Shown here in pieces: positions 49,979 to 57,822 of a stretch of DNA of 64,000 nt. A model generated the notes under the pieces. That model saw nothing but the letters and a program-made list of their open reading frames with translations. It searched no databases and was not told the DNA's origin. The stretch comes from Burkholderiaceae bacterium (GTDB lineage Bacteria; Pseudomonadota; Gammaproteobacteria; Burkholderiales; Burkholderiaceae_E). Within the stretch, counting starts at the first letter, position 1; each line of letters opens with the position of its first letter. A program made the translations under genes and the position numbers. The DNA lies in assembly GCA_024235875.1 (NCBI GenBank), contig JACKLP010000003.1, positions 1 through 64,000 on the forward strand, given 5' to 3'.

Positions 49979-51217
49979 ATGAGCATCGTGCCCACGGGCA
50001 ACGCACCGGGCGACTCCTGGCGCGGCTGCCGCAACCCAATGGCCGCCGCGCGCGCGCAAGCCTATGGCGGGCCGCGCGAGGCGGTGCTCAATGCCGCCGG
50101 CTTCGCGGCGGCGCAGGCGGCAGTCATGCGCTGGCCCGACTACGCGGCCACGCCACTAGTGACGTTGCCCGGCCTGGCCGCCAGGCTCGGCCTGGCAGCG
50201 ATCCACTACAAGGACGAGGGCGTTCGCTTTGGCCTGAAGAGCTTCAAGGCGCTCGGGGGCGCCTACGCGGTGTACCGCCTGCTCGCCCGCACGGTGGCCG
50301 AGCGTACCGGGCAACCACCACCCGACGTCGACGAACTGCTGTCGGGCCGTTGGCGCGACATCACGGCCGGCCTCACCGTCACCTGCGCCACCGACGGCAA
50401 CCACGGGCGCTCGGTGGCCTGGGGCGCGCGGCTGTTCGGTTGCCGCTGCGTGATCTACATCCACGCCACCGTCAGCGAGGGCCGACGCGACGCGATCGCG
50501 CACTACGGCGCCGAGGTCGTGCGGGTCGCCGGCAACTACGACGACTCGGTCCGCCATGCCGATGCGCAGGCGCGCGCGAACGGCTGGACCGTGGTGAGCG
50601 ACACCACCTACGAGGGCTATCGCGACATTCCGATCGACGTCATGCATGGCTACGGCGTGCTCTCTCAGGAAGTCATCGCGCAACTCGGTCACGAGCCACC
50701 GACCCACGTGCTGGTGCAGGCCGGCGTGGGCGCGTTCGCCGCCTCGGTGGCGGCCGCGTTCTGGATCGCCTGGGGGCCACGGCGGCCGCGTTTCGTGGTG
50801 GTCGAGCCGACCCGAGCCGACTGCCATCTGCAAAGCGCACTGGCCGGGCACCCGGTGGCGGTCACCGGCGACCTGGACACGGTGATGGCGGGGTTGGCCT
50901 GCGGCGAGGTATCGCCGGCGGCCTGGGAGATCGTCTCGGCCGCGGCCGACGCGTTTGTCGCCATCGACGACGCCCATGCGCTCGCGGCCGTGTGCGCGTT
51001 CGCGAACCCGTGCGCGGGCGACCCGGCGATCGTCTCGGGCGAGACCGGCGCCACCGGGCTGGCGGCGCTGCTCGCGGCGAGCGAGCACCCGGCACTGCAC
51101 GAACTGCTGGCGCTGGACGCAGACTCGCGCGTCCTGTTGCTGGGCAGCGAGGGCGACACCGACCCGGCGCTCTATCGGCAGATCACCGGACGAAGCGCCG
51201 ACGAGGTACGGCGATGA
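49979..51217 (+). CDS. dpaL: Diaminopropionate ammonia-lyase
   Basis: A 412-residue fold-II PLP enzyme. PLP Lys is Lys90 in FGLKSFKALGGAYA; CATDGNHGRSVAWGA and SGETGATGLAALL are diaminopropionate ammonia-lyase signatures. It converts 2,3-diaminopropionate to pyruvate and two ammonia. The ribosome-binding site is weak; a GTG at 49946 is an alternative start. It lies between the TRAP operon and an amidohydrolase whose ATG overlaps its stop, so its substrate may be released by that enzyme. Confidence 0.88.
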   Translation: MSIVPTGNAPGDSWRGCRNPMAAARAQAYGGPREAVLNAAGFAAAQAAVMRWPDYAATPLVTLPGLAARLGLAAIHYKDEGVRFGLKSFKALGGAYAVYRLLARTVAERTGQPPPDVDELLSGRWRDITAGLTVTCATDGNHGRSVAWGARLFGCRCVIYIHATVSEGRRDAIAHYGAEVVRVAGNYDDSVRHADAQARANGWTVVSDTTYEGYRDIPIDVMHGYGVLSQEVIAQLGHEPPTHVLVQAGVGAFAASVAAAFWIAWGPRRPRFVVVEPTRADCHLQSALAGHPVAVTGDLDTVMAGLACGEVSPAAWEIVSAAADAFVAIDDAHALAAVCAFANPCAGDPAIVSGETGATGLAALLAASEHPALHELLALDADSRVLLLGSEGDTDPALYRQITGRSADEVRR

Positions 51218-52461
51218 CCGACGACGCCCTGCGCATCGACCCGCAGCGCCTGTTCGCCCGCCTGGACGCGCTCGCGCAGGTGGGCGCGATCGACGGCGGC
51301 GGTTGCTGCCGGCTCGCGCTCACCGACGACGATCGCCGGGGCCGGGACCTGGTCGTTCGCTGGATGCGCGAGCTGGACCTTGCCGTGAGCATCGATGCCA
51401 TCGGCAACGTGTTCGGTCTGCGCGCGGGCCGAACCCAGGCCGCGCCGGTGATGACCGGCTCGCACATCGACACGGTGCGCACCGGCGGTCGCTACGACGG
51501 CAACCTGGGCGTGCTTGCCGGGCTCGAGGTGCTGCAGACGCTGGACGACGCCAGCATCGTCACCGAGCGGCCGCTGGTGGTGGCGTTCTTCACCGACGAG
51601 GAGGGCGCGCGCTTCCCCCCGGACATGCTGGGATCGCTGGTCTATGTGGGCGACATGCCGCTGGCCGAGGCGCTGGACGTGCGTGCGATCGACGGCGCGC
51701 GCCTGGGCGACGAACTCGCGCGCATCGGCTATGCGGGCAGCGCGGCGCCGGGCGTGCATCGGCCGCACGCCTTCGTCGAGCTGCACATCGAGCAGGGACC
51801 GGTGCTCGATGCCGAGGGCGTGACCATCGGCGCCGTGCAGGACCTGCAAGGCATCTCCTGGCAGCAACTCACGGTCACGGGACAATCCAACCACGCCGGC
51901 ACCACGCCGATGCGCCTGCGACACGATGCCGGCTACGCCGCGGCGGCGGTGGCCGGCTACGTGCGCGAGCTCGCGCGCGAGATGGGCGGTTCGCAGGTGG
52001 GCACGGTGGGCAAGATCGACCTGCACCCCAACCTGATCAACGTGATCGCCGCGCGCGCCACGCTCACGGTGGACCTTCGCAATATCGACGAGGCGCGGCT
52101 ACGCGAAGCCGAGGAACGGCTCGCGGTGTTCCTCGCGCAGCTTGCCAGCGACGAAGGGGTGACGATCGAGACGCGCTCGCTCGCCCGCTTCGAGCCGGTG
52201 CGCTTCGATGCAGGCGTGGTGGCGCGGATCGAGGCGGTCGCCTCGAGCCTGGGCCTGAGCCACCGCCGCATGACTTCGGGCGCGGGCCACGACGCCCAGA
52301 TGCTGGCGCGCATCTGCCCGACCGCGATGATCTTCGTGCCCAGCGTGCAAGGCATCAGCCACAATCCCGCCGAGCACACCGAAGCCGTCGATCTCGCGGC
52401 CGGCGCCAATGTACTGCTGCACACCCTGCTCGGCCTCGCCAACGACTCACCGATCACTTGA
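51214..52461 (+). CDS. Zn-dependent amidohydrolase, hydantoinase/carbamoylase (M20) family
   Basis: A 415-residue N-carbamoyl-amino-acid hydrolase homologue: GSHIDTVRTGGRYDGNLGVL, FFTDEEGARF, ELHIEQGPVLDAEG, QSNHAGTTPM, SGAGHDAQMLA and GISHNPAEHTE. All metal ligands appear present. It overlaps dpaL by four bases and is five bases from the next gene. It is more similar to classical carbamoylases than the copy at 44690-46003, which shows more substitutions around its motifs. Confidence 0.9.
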   Translation: MTDDALRIDPQRLFARLDALAQVGAIDGGGCCRLALTDDDRRGRDLVVRWMRELDLAVSIDAIGNVFGLRAGRTQAAPVMTGSHIDTVRTGGRYDGNLGVLAGLEVLQTLDDASIVTERPLVVAFFTDEEGARFPPDMLGSLVYVGDMPLAEALDVRAIDGARLGDELARIGYAGSAAPGVHRPHAFVELHIEQGPVLDAEGVTIGAVQDLQGISWQQLTVTGQSNHAGTTPMRLRHDAGYAAAAVAGYVRELAREMGGSQVGTVGKIDLHPNLINVIAARATLTVDLRNIDEARLREAEERLAVFLAQLASDEGVTIETRSLARFEPVRFDAGVVARIEAVASSLGLSHRRMTSGAGHDAQMLARICPTAMIFVPSVQGISHNPAEHTEAVDLAAGANVLLHTLLGLANDSPIT

Positions 52462-52465
52462 AGCC

Positions 52466-53404
52466 ATGACCCGAATCGTCACCGTCGGCGCCGCCCAGCT
52501 CGGCCCGATCGCCCGCAGCGAGACCCGATCGCAGGTCGTGGAGCGCCTGCTCGCGCTGATGCGCGAGGCCAAGGCCCATGGCTGCGAGCTCGTCGTGTTT
52601 CCCGAGCTCGCGCTCACCACCTTCTTCCCGCGCTGGTACCTCGAGGACCCGGCCGAGCTCGATGCCTTCTACGAGCGCGAGATGCCCGGCCCCGAGACGC
52701 AGCCGCTGTTCGATGCCGCTGCACGGCTGGGCATCGGCTTCTACCTCGGCTACGCCGAACTCACGCAGGAAGACGGGCGCACGCGTCGCTTCAACACCTC
52801 GATCACCGTCGATGCCACCGGGCGCATCGTGGGCAAGTACCGCAAGATCCACCTGCCCGGCCATGCCGAGCACGAGCCCTGGCGCGCGTTCCAGCACCTG
52901 GAGAAGCGCTACTTCGAAACCGGCAACCTGGGCTTCAACGTATTTCGGGCCTTTGGCGGCGTGATGGGCATGGCGATCTGCAACGACCGCCGCTGGTCCG
53001 AGACCTATCGGGTGATGGGGCTGCAGGGCGTCGAGATGGTGCTGATCGGCTACAACACGCCAGTGCACAATCCGCCGGCGCCCGAGCACGACGCGCTATC
53101 GCACTTCCACAACGAGCTGGTCATGCAGGCCGGCGCCTACCAGAATGGCACCTGGGTGGTGGGCGTGGCCAAGGCAGGCAACGAGGAAGGCGTAATGCAG
53201 ATCGGCAACTCGATCATCGTCGCGCCCTCGGGCGAGATCGTCGCCGCCTGCTCCACGGTGGGCGACGAGCTCGCGATCGCGCGCTGCGACCTCGACCTCA
53301 CGCTGTCGTACAAGACCACCACCTTCAACTTCGCAAAGCATCGCGAGCCGCAGGCCTACGGGCTGATCGTCGAGCGCAAGGGCGCGGTGCCGCCGCCGGG
53401 CTGA
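52466..53404 (+). CDS. N-carbamoyl-D-amino-acid amidohydrolase-like enzyme
   Basis: A 312-residue nitrilase-superfamily enzyme whose triad falls at Glu47 (FPELALTTFFPRWY), Lys127 (GKYRKIHLPGH) and Cys172 (AICNDRRW), the same numbers as the Agrobacterium D-carbamoylase. The surrounding segments (CNDRRWSETYRVMGLQG, LIGYNTP, NGTWVVGVAKAG) also match that enzyme. It converts N-carbamoyl-D-amino acids to D-amino acids, CO2 and ammonia. Last gene of the plus-strand arm. Confidence 0.9.
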   Translation: MTRIVTVGAAQLGPIARSETRSQVVERLLALMREAKAHGCELVVFPELALTTFFPRWYLEDPAELDAFYEREMPGPETQPLFDAAARLGIGFYLGYAELTQEDGRTRRFNTSITVDATGRIVGKYRKIHLPGHAEHEPWRAFQHLEKRYFETGNLGFNVFRAFGGVMGMAICNDRRWSETYRVMGLQGVEMVLIGYNTPVHNPPAPEHDALSHFHNELVMQAGAYQNGTWVVGVAKAGNEEGVMQIGNSIIVAPSGEIVAACSTVGDELAIARCDLDLTLSYKTTTFNFAKHREPQAYGLIVERKGAVPPPG

Positions 53405-53459
53405 AGCCGGCTGGGTCGTTCGCCACGTCGGTCGGTGCCGCGGCGAGCCCGCGCGCACC

Positions 53460-54533
53460 TCAGGCCATCGTGACAACCGTGCAGTCGAGGGCCGACATCG
53501 TGGCAGCGGCCTCGATCGCGCGCGGCAACTCGGCCAGCCCGAAGCGGCGGATCGCCACCGCGCCCAGATCCACCAGGCCGGCCCGCACCAGATTGAGCAG
53601 GCTCGGGTAGGCCATGCGGTCGTACATGAACTGCCCGATCAGCGACCAGTCGTTGATCATGAGCTCGTTGTAGTCGATGGGCAGGCTCGGGCCCAGGCTA
53701 CCCATGACCACCAGGCGACCGCCACGACGCAGGCTCTTGAGCGCAGCGAGCGTACCGTTCGCCGAGTCGGCGCGGCCGACGATGTCGAAGGCCATGTCGG
53801 CGCCGCCATCGCAGGCGGCCCGCAATGCGCTACTGTCGACGCTCACGTCGCCTGTCATCCGAACGGCGAGGACCCGGTCTCCGCCCGCCCGCCGAAGGCG
53901 CTCGAGTGCCGCCTGGTTGCGCCCGGCAGCGACCACGCGGCTGGCGCCAAGCGCCAGCCCGAGCAGGACTGCGGCGGAGCCGAAGTAGCCGGTCGCACCA
54001 TGGACCACCAGGGTCTCGCCAGCCTGGAGCGCGCCACGACGAAGGCCACCGAACGGCACGATGAACTTGCCCAGCGTGGCCAGCCGCTCGTCTGCGAGCG
54101 CATCCAGTCCTGCGGCCGGCACCAGCACGCTGGCAGGAAACACCGCCTGCTCGCGCAGCGTGCCGCTGGGCCAGTCGCGCATCAGCGCCTGCGCGTCGGG
54201 ACTGATCTGCGTGAGGCCGATCAGGATCTGGGCCGGGTCCCGGACGGCTTCGTTGGCGACCAGCAGCGGATTGACCAGCACGCGATCGCCGGGCGCGAAG
54301 TGGTAGACCCCCGGCCCGACGGCATCGACGACGCCGACGCCGTTGGTGCCCGGCGTGAATGGCGCTTCCACCGGCGCATAGCGGGGCAGCTCGCCCCGCA
54401 CATACGCGCCCAGGTAGCTGAGCATCGGCGTCGCGCGCATGCGCACGACGACCCCGCCGCGCGGTGCCTCGGGCGTGGCGACGTCGCGCAGCGCGAATTC
54501 GCCACCGAGGGAATCCAGGACCCAGGCCTTCAT
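53460..54533 (-). CDS. Zinc-type alcohol dehydrogenase-like oxidoreductase
   Basis: A 357-residue medium-chain dehydrogenase/reductase: GroES-like start (MKAWVLDSLGGEFALRDV), TPGTNGVGVVDAVG, and the nucleotide motif VHGATGYFGSAAVLLGLALGASRVVAAGRN. The usual GHE zinc motif is replaced by PGTNGVG, so it may be zinc-free. GGAGGTG precedes the ATG at 54533. Substrate unknown; the next minus-strand gene upstream is the FAH-family hydrolase. Confidence 0.82.
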   Translation of the reverse strand: MKAWVLDSLGGEFALRDVATPEAPRGGVVVRMRATPMLSYLGAYVRGELPRYAPVEAPFTPGTNGVGVVDAVGPGVYHFAPGDRVLVNPLLVANEAVRDPAQILIGLTQISPDAQALMRDWPSGTLREQAVFPASVLVPAAGLDALADERLATLGKFIVPFGGLRRGALQAGETLVVHGATGYFGSAAVLLGLALGASRVVAAGRNQAALERLRRAGGDRVLAVRMTGDVSVDSSALRAACDGGADMAFDIVGRADSANGTLAALKSLRRGGRLVVMGSLGPSLPIDYNELMINDWSLIGQFMYDRMAYPSLLNLVRAGLVDLGAVAIRRFGLAELPRAIEAAATMSALDCTVVTMA

Positions 54534-54591
54534 CCGACGCACCTCCGTCGGCCAGTGGCGTCGACGATCAGGCTCGCCGAGCGCTCAGCGC

Positions 54592-55458
54592 TCAACCCTC
54601 GGCCACGATCGGATTGCTCAGCACCCCGACCTTCTCGATGTCGATCTCGATCGTGTCGCCGGCCTTCATCCACACCGGGGGCCGGCGCGCATGGCCCACG
54701 CCCGCGGGCGTGCCCATCACCAGCACATCGCCGGGCTCGAGCGTGAGGCACTCGGCCAGCAGCGCGATCGTCTCGTCGACCGGGAAGATCATGTCGCTGG
54801 TGTTCGCGTCCTGCATCACCTGCCCGTTGAGGCGGCTCTGGATGCGCAGGCCGGTGGCGCCGGGCGCGAGCTCGTCGGCCGTGACCAGCGTGGGGCCGAA
54901 GCCGCCGGTGGCGTCGAAGTTCTTGCCGATCGTCCACTGCCCGGTGCGGCGCTGGTAGTCGCGTATCGACATGTCGTTGAAGCACGAGTAGCCGAATACA
55001 TAGGCAAGCGCGTCTTCGCGCTTCGTGTGGCGCGGAACCTTGGCCCCGATCACCAGCGCGAGCTCGGCCTCGTAGTCGAACTGCACCGAGACGCGCGGCG
55101 CCACGCCAGGCTGGCCGTGTGCAACGAGCGAGCTCTTGCCGCGGTAGAAGAACCACGGGTAGTCGGGCTTCTCGGTGCGCCCGCCTTCCTTGGCATGGTC
55201 GAAGTAGTTCAGGCCCAGGCAGATGATCTTGCCGGGCTCGGGCACCAGCGGCGCCAGCGTCTGCGCGGCCATCGGCAGGCGCGGCGCATTCGATGCGATC
55301 GCGGCAGCACCTTCGGCCTTCAGGTCGATGCCGGCCTCGAGCGCGGCACGCAGGTCGGCGGGGACGCCGGGGCGGGCGTCGGCGAGATCGATCAGGGCCT
55401 CACCGTCGACGACGGCAAGGCGCGGGCGATTGCCCAGGACGTAGGTGGCGAAGCGCAA
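54592..55458 (-). CDS. Fumarylacetoacetate hydrolase family protein
   Basis: A 288-residue FAH-fold enzyme: IICLGLNYFDHAKEGG, the metal-binding FDYEAELALVIG, FNDMSIRDYQRRTGQWTIGKNFD and DVLVMGTPAGVGHAR. The family cleaves C-C bonds in acylpyruvates or hydrates and decarboxylates aromatic ring-cleavage products. No ATG exists at the N-terminus; a TTG at 55458 with AAGGAG seven bases upstream fits the family start LRFATYVLG. Confidence 0.9.
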   Translation of the reverse strand: MRFATYVLGNRPRLAVVDGEALIDLADARPGVPADLRAALEAGIDLKAEGAAAIASNAPRLPMAAQTLAPLVPEPGKIICLGLNYFDHAKEGGRTEKPDYPWFFYRGKSSLVAHGQPGVAPRVSVQFDYEAELALVIGAKVPRHTKREDALAYVFGYSCFNDMSIRDYQRRTGQWTIGKNFDATGGFGPTLVTADELAPGATGLRIQSRLNGQVMQDANTSDMIFPVDETIALLAECLTLEPGDVLVMGTPAGVGHARRPPVWMKAGDTIEIDIEKVGVLSNPIVAEG

Positions 55459-55613
55459 GGCGGGTCTCCTTTCTCGTCGGCCAGGGCGGCGCGCGGCGAC
55501 GGTGTGGCCGCGCATGCCGCAAGGGATGCGCGAGGATACCGCAGCGGCTGGCGCCCCGGCACCCGCGCACGGGATGCGCCGCCCGGATCGACGGCCGCGG
55601 CGAGCGAAGGGGA

Positions 55614-56060
55614 TCAGGTAACGCGGAATACCTCGATTTCGACACCGGCCCCCACTCGCCGGCCGCGACCGATGAAGATCGTCTGGCTCACCCAGGCGTA
55701 GCGCTGGTCTGCGGCCTCGAGTCGCGGCGAGGTGCGGAAATACTGGTCTTCGAACCGGGATTCCGTGCCCGATGCCTCCGCAGCGAGGTATTTCTGGCTG
55801 AGCTCGATTACACCACTGCTTGTCATGTAGAGGACCGCACCGTCGTCGGTCTCGATCTGCGTACGCGCATCGATTCGAGCGTACCCGTCGGAGCCGATCA
55901 ACAGTCAGTCGCCAGCGGCACCGACGATCGTGCCATTGATTCGCTCACCTCGCGCCAGCCCGCCACTTGCTTTGACGATGACGCGCGTGCCGTAAGGGCC
56001 GCGTCCGATCACGCGCTCTTCGAGCGATCCGCTGACGGTGAATTCGTAGACCAGCTTCAT
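55614..56060 (-). pseudogene. DUF3237 family gene interrupted by one in-frame TGA
   Basis: Read through, the frame encodes 148 residues, the normal DUF3237 length: MKLVYEFTVSGSLEERVIG, YGTRVIVKASGG, NGTIVGAAGD, then TGA at 55905-55907, then LLIGSDGYARIDARTQIETDDGAVLY to FIGRGRRVGAGVEIEVFRVT. The family has Trp in GGADW at exactly this place, so a TGG to TGA change explains it. No frameshift is needed and both halves look otherwise intact. GGAGGAG precedes the ATG at 56060. Recent inactivation, sequencing error or readthrough cannot be separated here. DUF3237 function is unknown; members occur in aromatic catabolic clusters. Confidence 0.8.
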
Positions 56061-56243
56061 CGGCGTCTCCTCCGGCTGATTGTTCGCGTGCAATCGGATC
56101 GCGGGGTGCGGCAGGCCGACATCACCGCCGGAACTTGTCGGTGGCAATCGATGCGCCGACCCGCATGAGGAAGGCGCAATCCAGGTTGCCCCGGCATACA
56201 GGATAGAGGACAGGGGCGAGCCTGCGCTCGTCGTTCACAGCGG

Positions 56244-56654
56244 CTATTCCACGAACGGATTGACGATTTGCACGCCGCCGTAACGGGCGCCGTCGTGCAT
56301 GTCTTCGCTCAGCACACATTGGCAGCCACCGCTCGCGGCCGCCTGTACGATCAGTGCGTCGTAGAACGACAAGCCGTGCAAGACATGCAGGTCCAGCGCG
56401 CCGGCAATCTGGTCTGCGGTCGTCGTGACGAGTTCGAAGCGCCGGTAGAACGCCAGCCGCTCCCGGATCAACGCGACCGGCAGCCCTAGTTTGCGCAGCG
56501 CGACGTTCACGTACTCCTGCAGGACCTGCGTACACAGGACCGCGTCGCCATCGGCTCGGTGCTGCTTGATGACATCAATGGCGCGCCGCTGTCGGACAGG
56601 CTCGTCGGCCGCGTCGGCATAGACCAGGATGTTGGTGTCCAGCAGGCTACGCAC
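56244..56654 (-). CDS. PIN-domain toxin, VapC family
   Basis: A 136-residue PIN ribonuclease with the acidic set: LLDTNILVY (Asp6), the Glu of LQEYVNVAL, the Asp of FYDALIVQAA, and a C-terminal acidic SEDMHDG. VapC toxins cut tRNA or rRNA. A GTG at 56654 gives the canonical start and lies inside the antitoxin gene, with an eight-base overlap, so synthesis of the two is coupled. Confidence 0.88.
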   Translation of the reverse strand: MRSLLDTNILVYADAADEPVRQRRAIDVIKQHRADGDAVLCTQVLQEYVNVALRKLGLPVALIRERLAFYRRFELVTTTADQIAGALDLHVLHGLSFYDALIVQAAASGGCQCVLSEDMHDGARYGGVQIVNPFVE

Positions 56655-56874
56655 GTCGGTTGGCCTCGTCTCGATCGAAGCGCCAGCCGTTGAGCCGGCC
56701 CGGCGTCGACAGGGCCGAGTGTTCGAAGGCCTGTAACTCACCGTCGAGCTGCTGTGCGCCGGCCAGCTGCTCGAGATAGTCGCGCACCACCTGATTGAGG
56801 CTCTTGCCCATCGCAGACGCTGCCTTGCGCGCCTGGTCGGCGACTTCCTTGTCGATCGACAGGGTAATGTTCAC
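56647..56874 (-). CDS. Ribbon-helix-helix antitoxin partner of the PIN toxin
   Basis: About 75 residues: an N-terminal ribbon-helix-helix (NITLSIDKEVADQARKAASAMGKSLNQVVRDYLEQLAG) that should bind DNA as a dimer, and an acidic C-terminal tail (LSTPGRLNGWRFDRDEANRRA) that would bind the toxin. A GTG at 56874 is preferred because it places the repeats at 56885-56907 in the promoter; an ATG at 56889 is also in frame. Confidence 0.82.
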   Translation of the reverse strand: MNITLSIDKEVADQARKAASAMGKSLNQVVRDYLEQLAGAQQLDGELQAFEHSALSTPGRLNGWRFDRDEANRRA

Positions 56875-56884
56875 GGCACAATTC

Positions 56885-56907
56885 CACATATTACGTGCGC
56901 ACATATT
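56885..56907. promoter_or_regulatory. Putative autoregulatory site of the toxin-antitoxin operon
   Basis: Two direct repeats CACATATT (56885-56892 and 56900-56907) surround the palindrome GTGCGCAC (56895-56902), 11 bases upstream of the antitoxin start. Ribbon-helix-helix antitoxins typically bind such closely spaced repeats over their own promoter. Confidence 0.5.
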
Positions 56908-56971
56908 GTGTACCTGAGAAGCGCTCCCGACAAGCCCGAGCCGTCGGGGCCCCGAGACGAACAGCCAGCCG

Positions 56972-57628
56972 TCATCGCGCCCGCCCCTCCAGCCCGTTGG
57001 CGAGCCGGTCCGACGCCTCGGGGATGCGCATCTCGAAGGTCTCGGTCACCACGGCATAGTCGTAGTAGCCCAGCCGCGCGATCGGCTTGATGGTTGGGAT
57101 CGACAGCTTGCCATCGGGTGTCAGCACGTCGTCGTTCACGTGGATGCGCACCACCTCGCCATAGACCACGTCGACCCAGGTCTGGCTGCCGGTGCCACGC
57201 AGCCGGTGCGTGCTCAGGTAGCGGCACTCGAAGTGCGCGGGGCTCTCGGCCACCCGCGGCACCGGCGCATCGATGCAGGCCGCCTTGGTGACCCCGGCGC
57301 GAATGAACTCGTCCTCCTCGGGCGGCAGTTCCATGGCCGAGAGGTTGACCGCCTCGCGCAGGTCCCAGGTGGCCATGTTCCAGACGAACCAGCCGGTGTC
57401 CTCGGCATTGACGACTGTGTCCTTGCGCGTACCGTTGGCGCGGTGGTTGGCCGCGAACATCACCATCGGCGGATCGAAGTTCAGGTTCTGCCACTGGCTG
57501 TAGGGCGCGAGATTGTCGATGCCGTCGCGGCTGGTGGTCGACAGCCAGCCGATCGGCCGGGGCACGGTGCAGGCCTTGAACGGGCTGAACGGCAGCGGAC
57601 AGGGTTCGGACTGCGGGGCGTAGTGCAT
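56972..57628 (-). CDS. Flavin reductase-like (FMN-binding split-barrel) protein
   Basis: A 218-residue member of the flavin reductase/DIM6 family: TVPRPIGWLSTTSRDGIDNLAPYSQWQNL, FVWNMATWDLREAVN, HFECRYLSTHRLRG and VVYGEVVRIHVND. Close to the group annotated as flavin reductases in catabolic clusters, and a different subgroup from the one at 24282-24920. Weak ribosome-binding site. Isolated between the toxin-antitoxin pair and a GNAT remnant. Confidence 0.82.
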   Translation of the reverse strand: MHYAPQSEPCPLPFSPFKACTVPRPIGWLSTTSRDGIDNLAPYSQWQNLNFDPPMVMFAANHRANGTRKDTVVNAEDTGWFVWNMATWDLREAVNLSAMELPPEEDEFIRAGVTKAACIDAPVPRVAESPAHFECRYLSTHRLRGTGSQTWVDVVYGEVVRIHVNDDVLTPDGKLSIPTIKPIARLGYYDYAVVTETFEMRIPEASDRLANGLEGRAR

Positions 57629-57668
57629 GGGCTTGCGGCTCGTCGGTGGGGGTGGCGGAAGGGTACCG

Positions 57669-57797
57669 GAGCAGGCCGGCGTGCGAGCACTGCTCGCCCA
57701 TGCACTCGATGACGGCGCCCAGGTGTCCTACGAGCACTACGGCTTTCAGCCTTCACCAATCCACCCGCTGACGTTGAGGCTGCGACTCGCCACTTGA
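57669..57797 (+). pseudogene. 3' remnant of a GNAT N-acetyltransferase gene
   Basis: In one plus-strand frame the sequence EQAGVRALLAHALDD, then YEHYGFQPSPIHPLTL, ending RLRLAT before a TGA at 57795-57797, is the C-terminal end of a GNAT acetyltransferase of the type found in acetyltransferase toxin pairs (usual pattern LVHAlDd..A..FYehyGF.PsP..Pl.L.L.L). No start codon or N-terminal two thirds precede it; upstream is the start of the flavin reductase gene on the other strand. A deletion relic. Confidence 0.7.
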
Positions 57798-57822
57798 GGG
57801 TCGCGGCGCCCGGTGCGCGCCG

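Noticed and set aside
55614..55901. Treating the C-terminal half of the DUF3237 gene as an independent TTG-started gene
   Set aside because: No ribosome-binding site precedes it, it is in the same frame as the N-terminal half, and together they form exactly one family domain.
56061..56243. Possible small gene between the DUF3237 pseudogene and the PIN toxin
   Set aside because: Short frames exist, but none has a ribosome-binding site or recognisable product.
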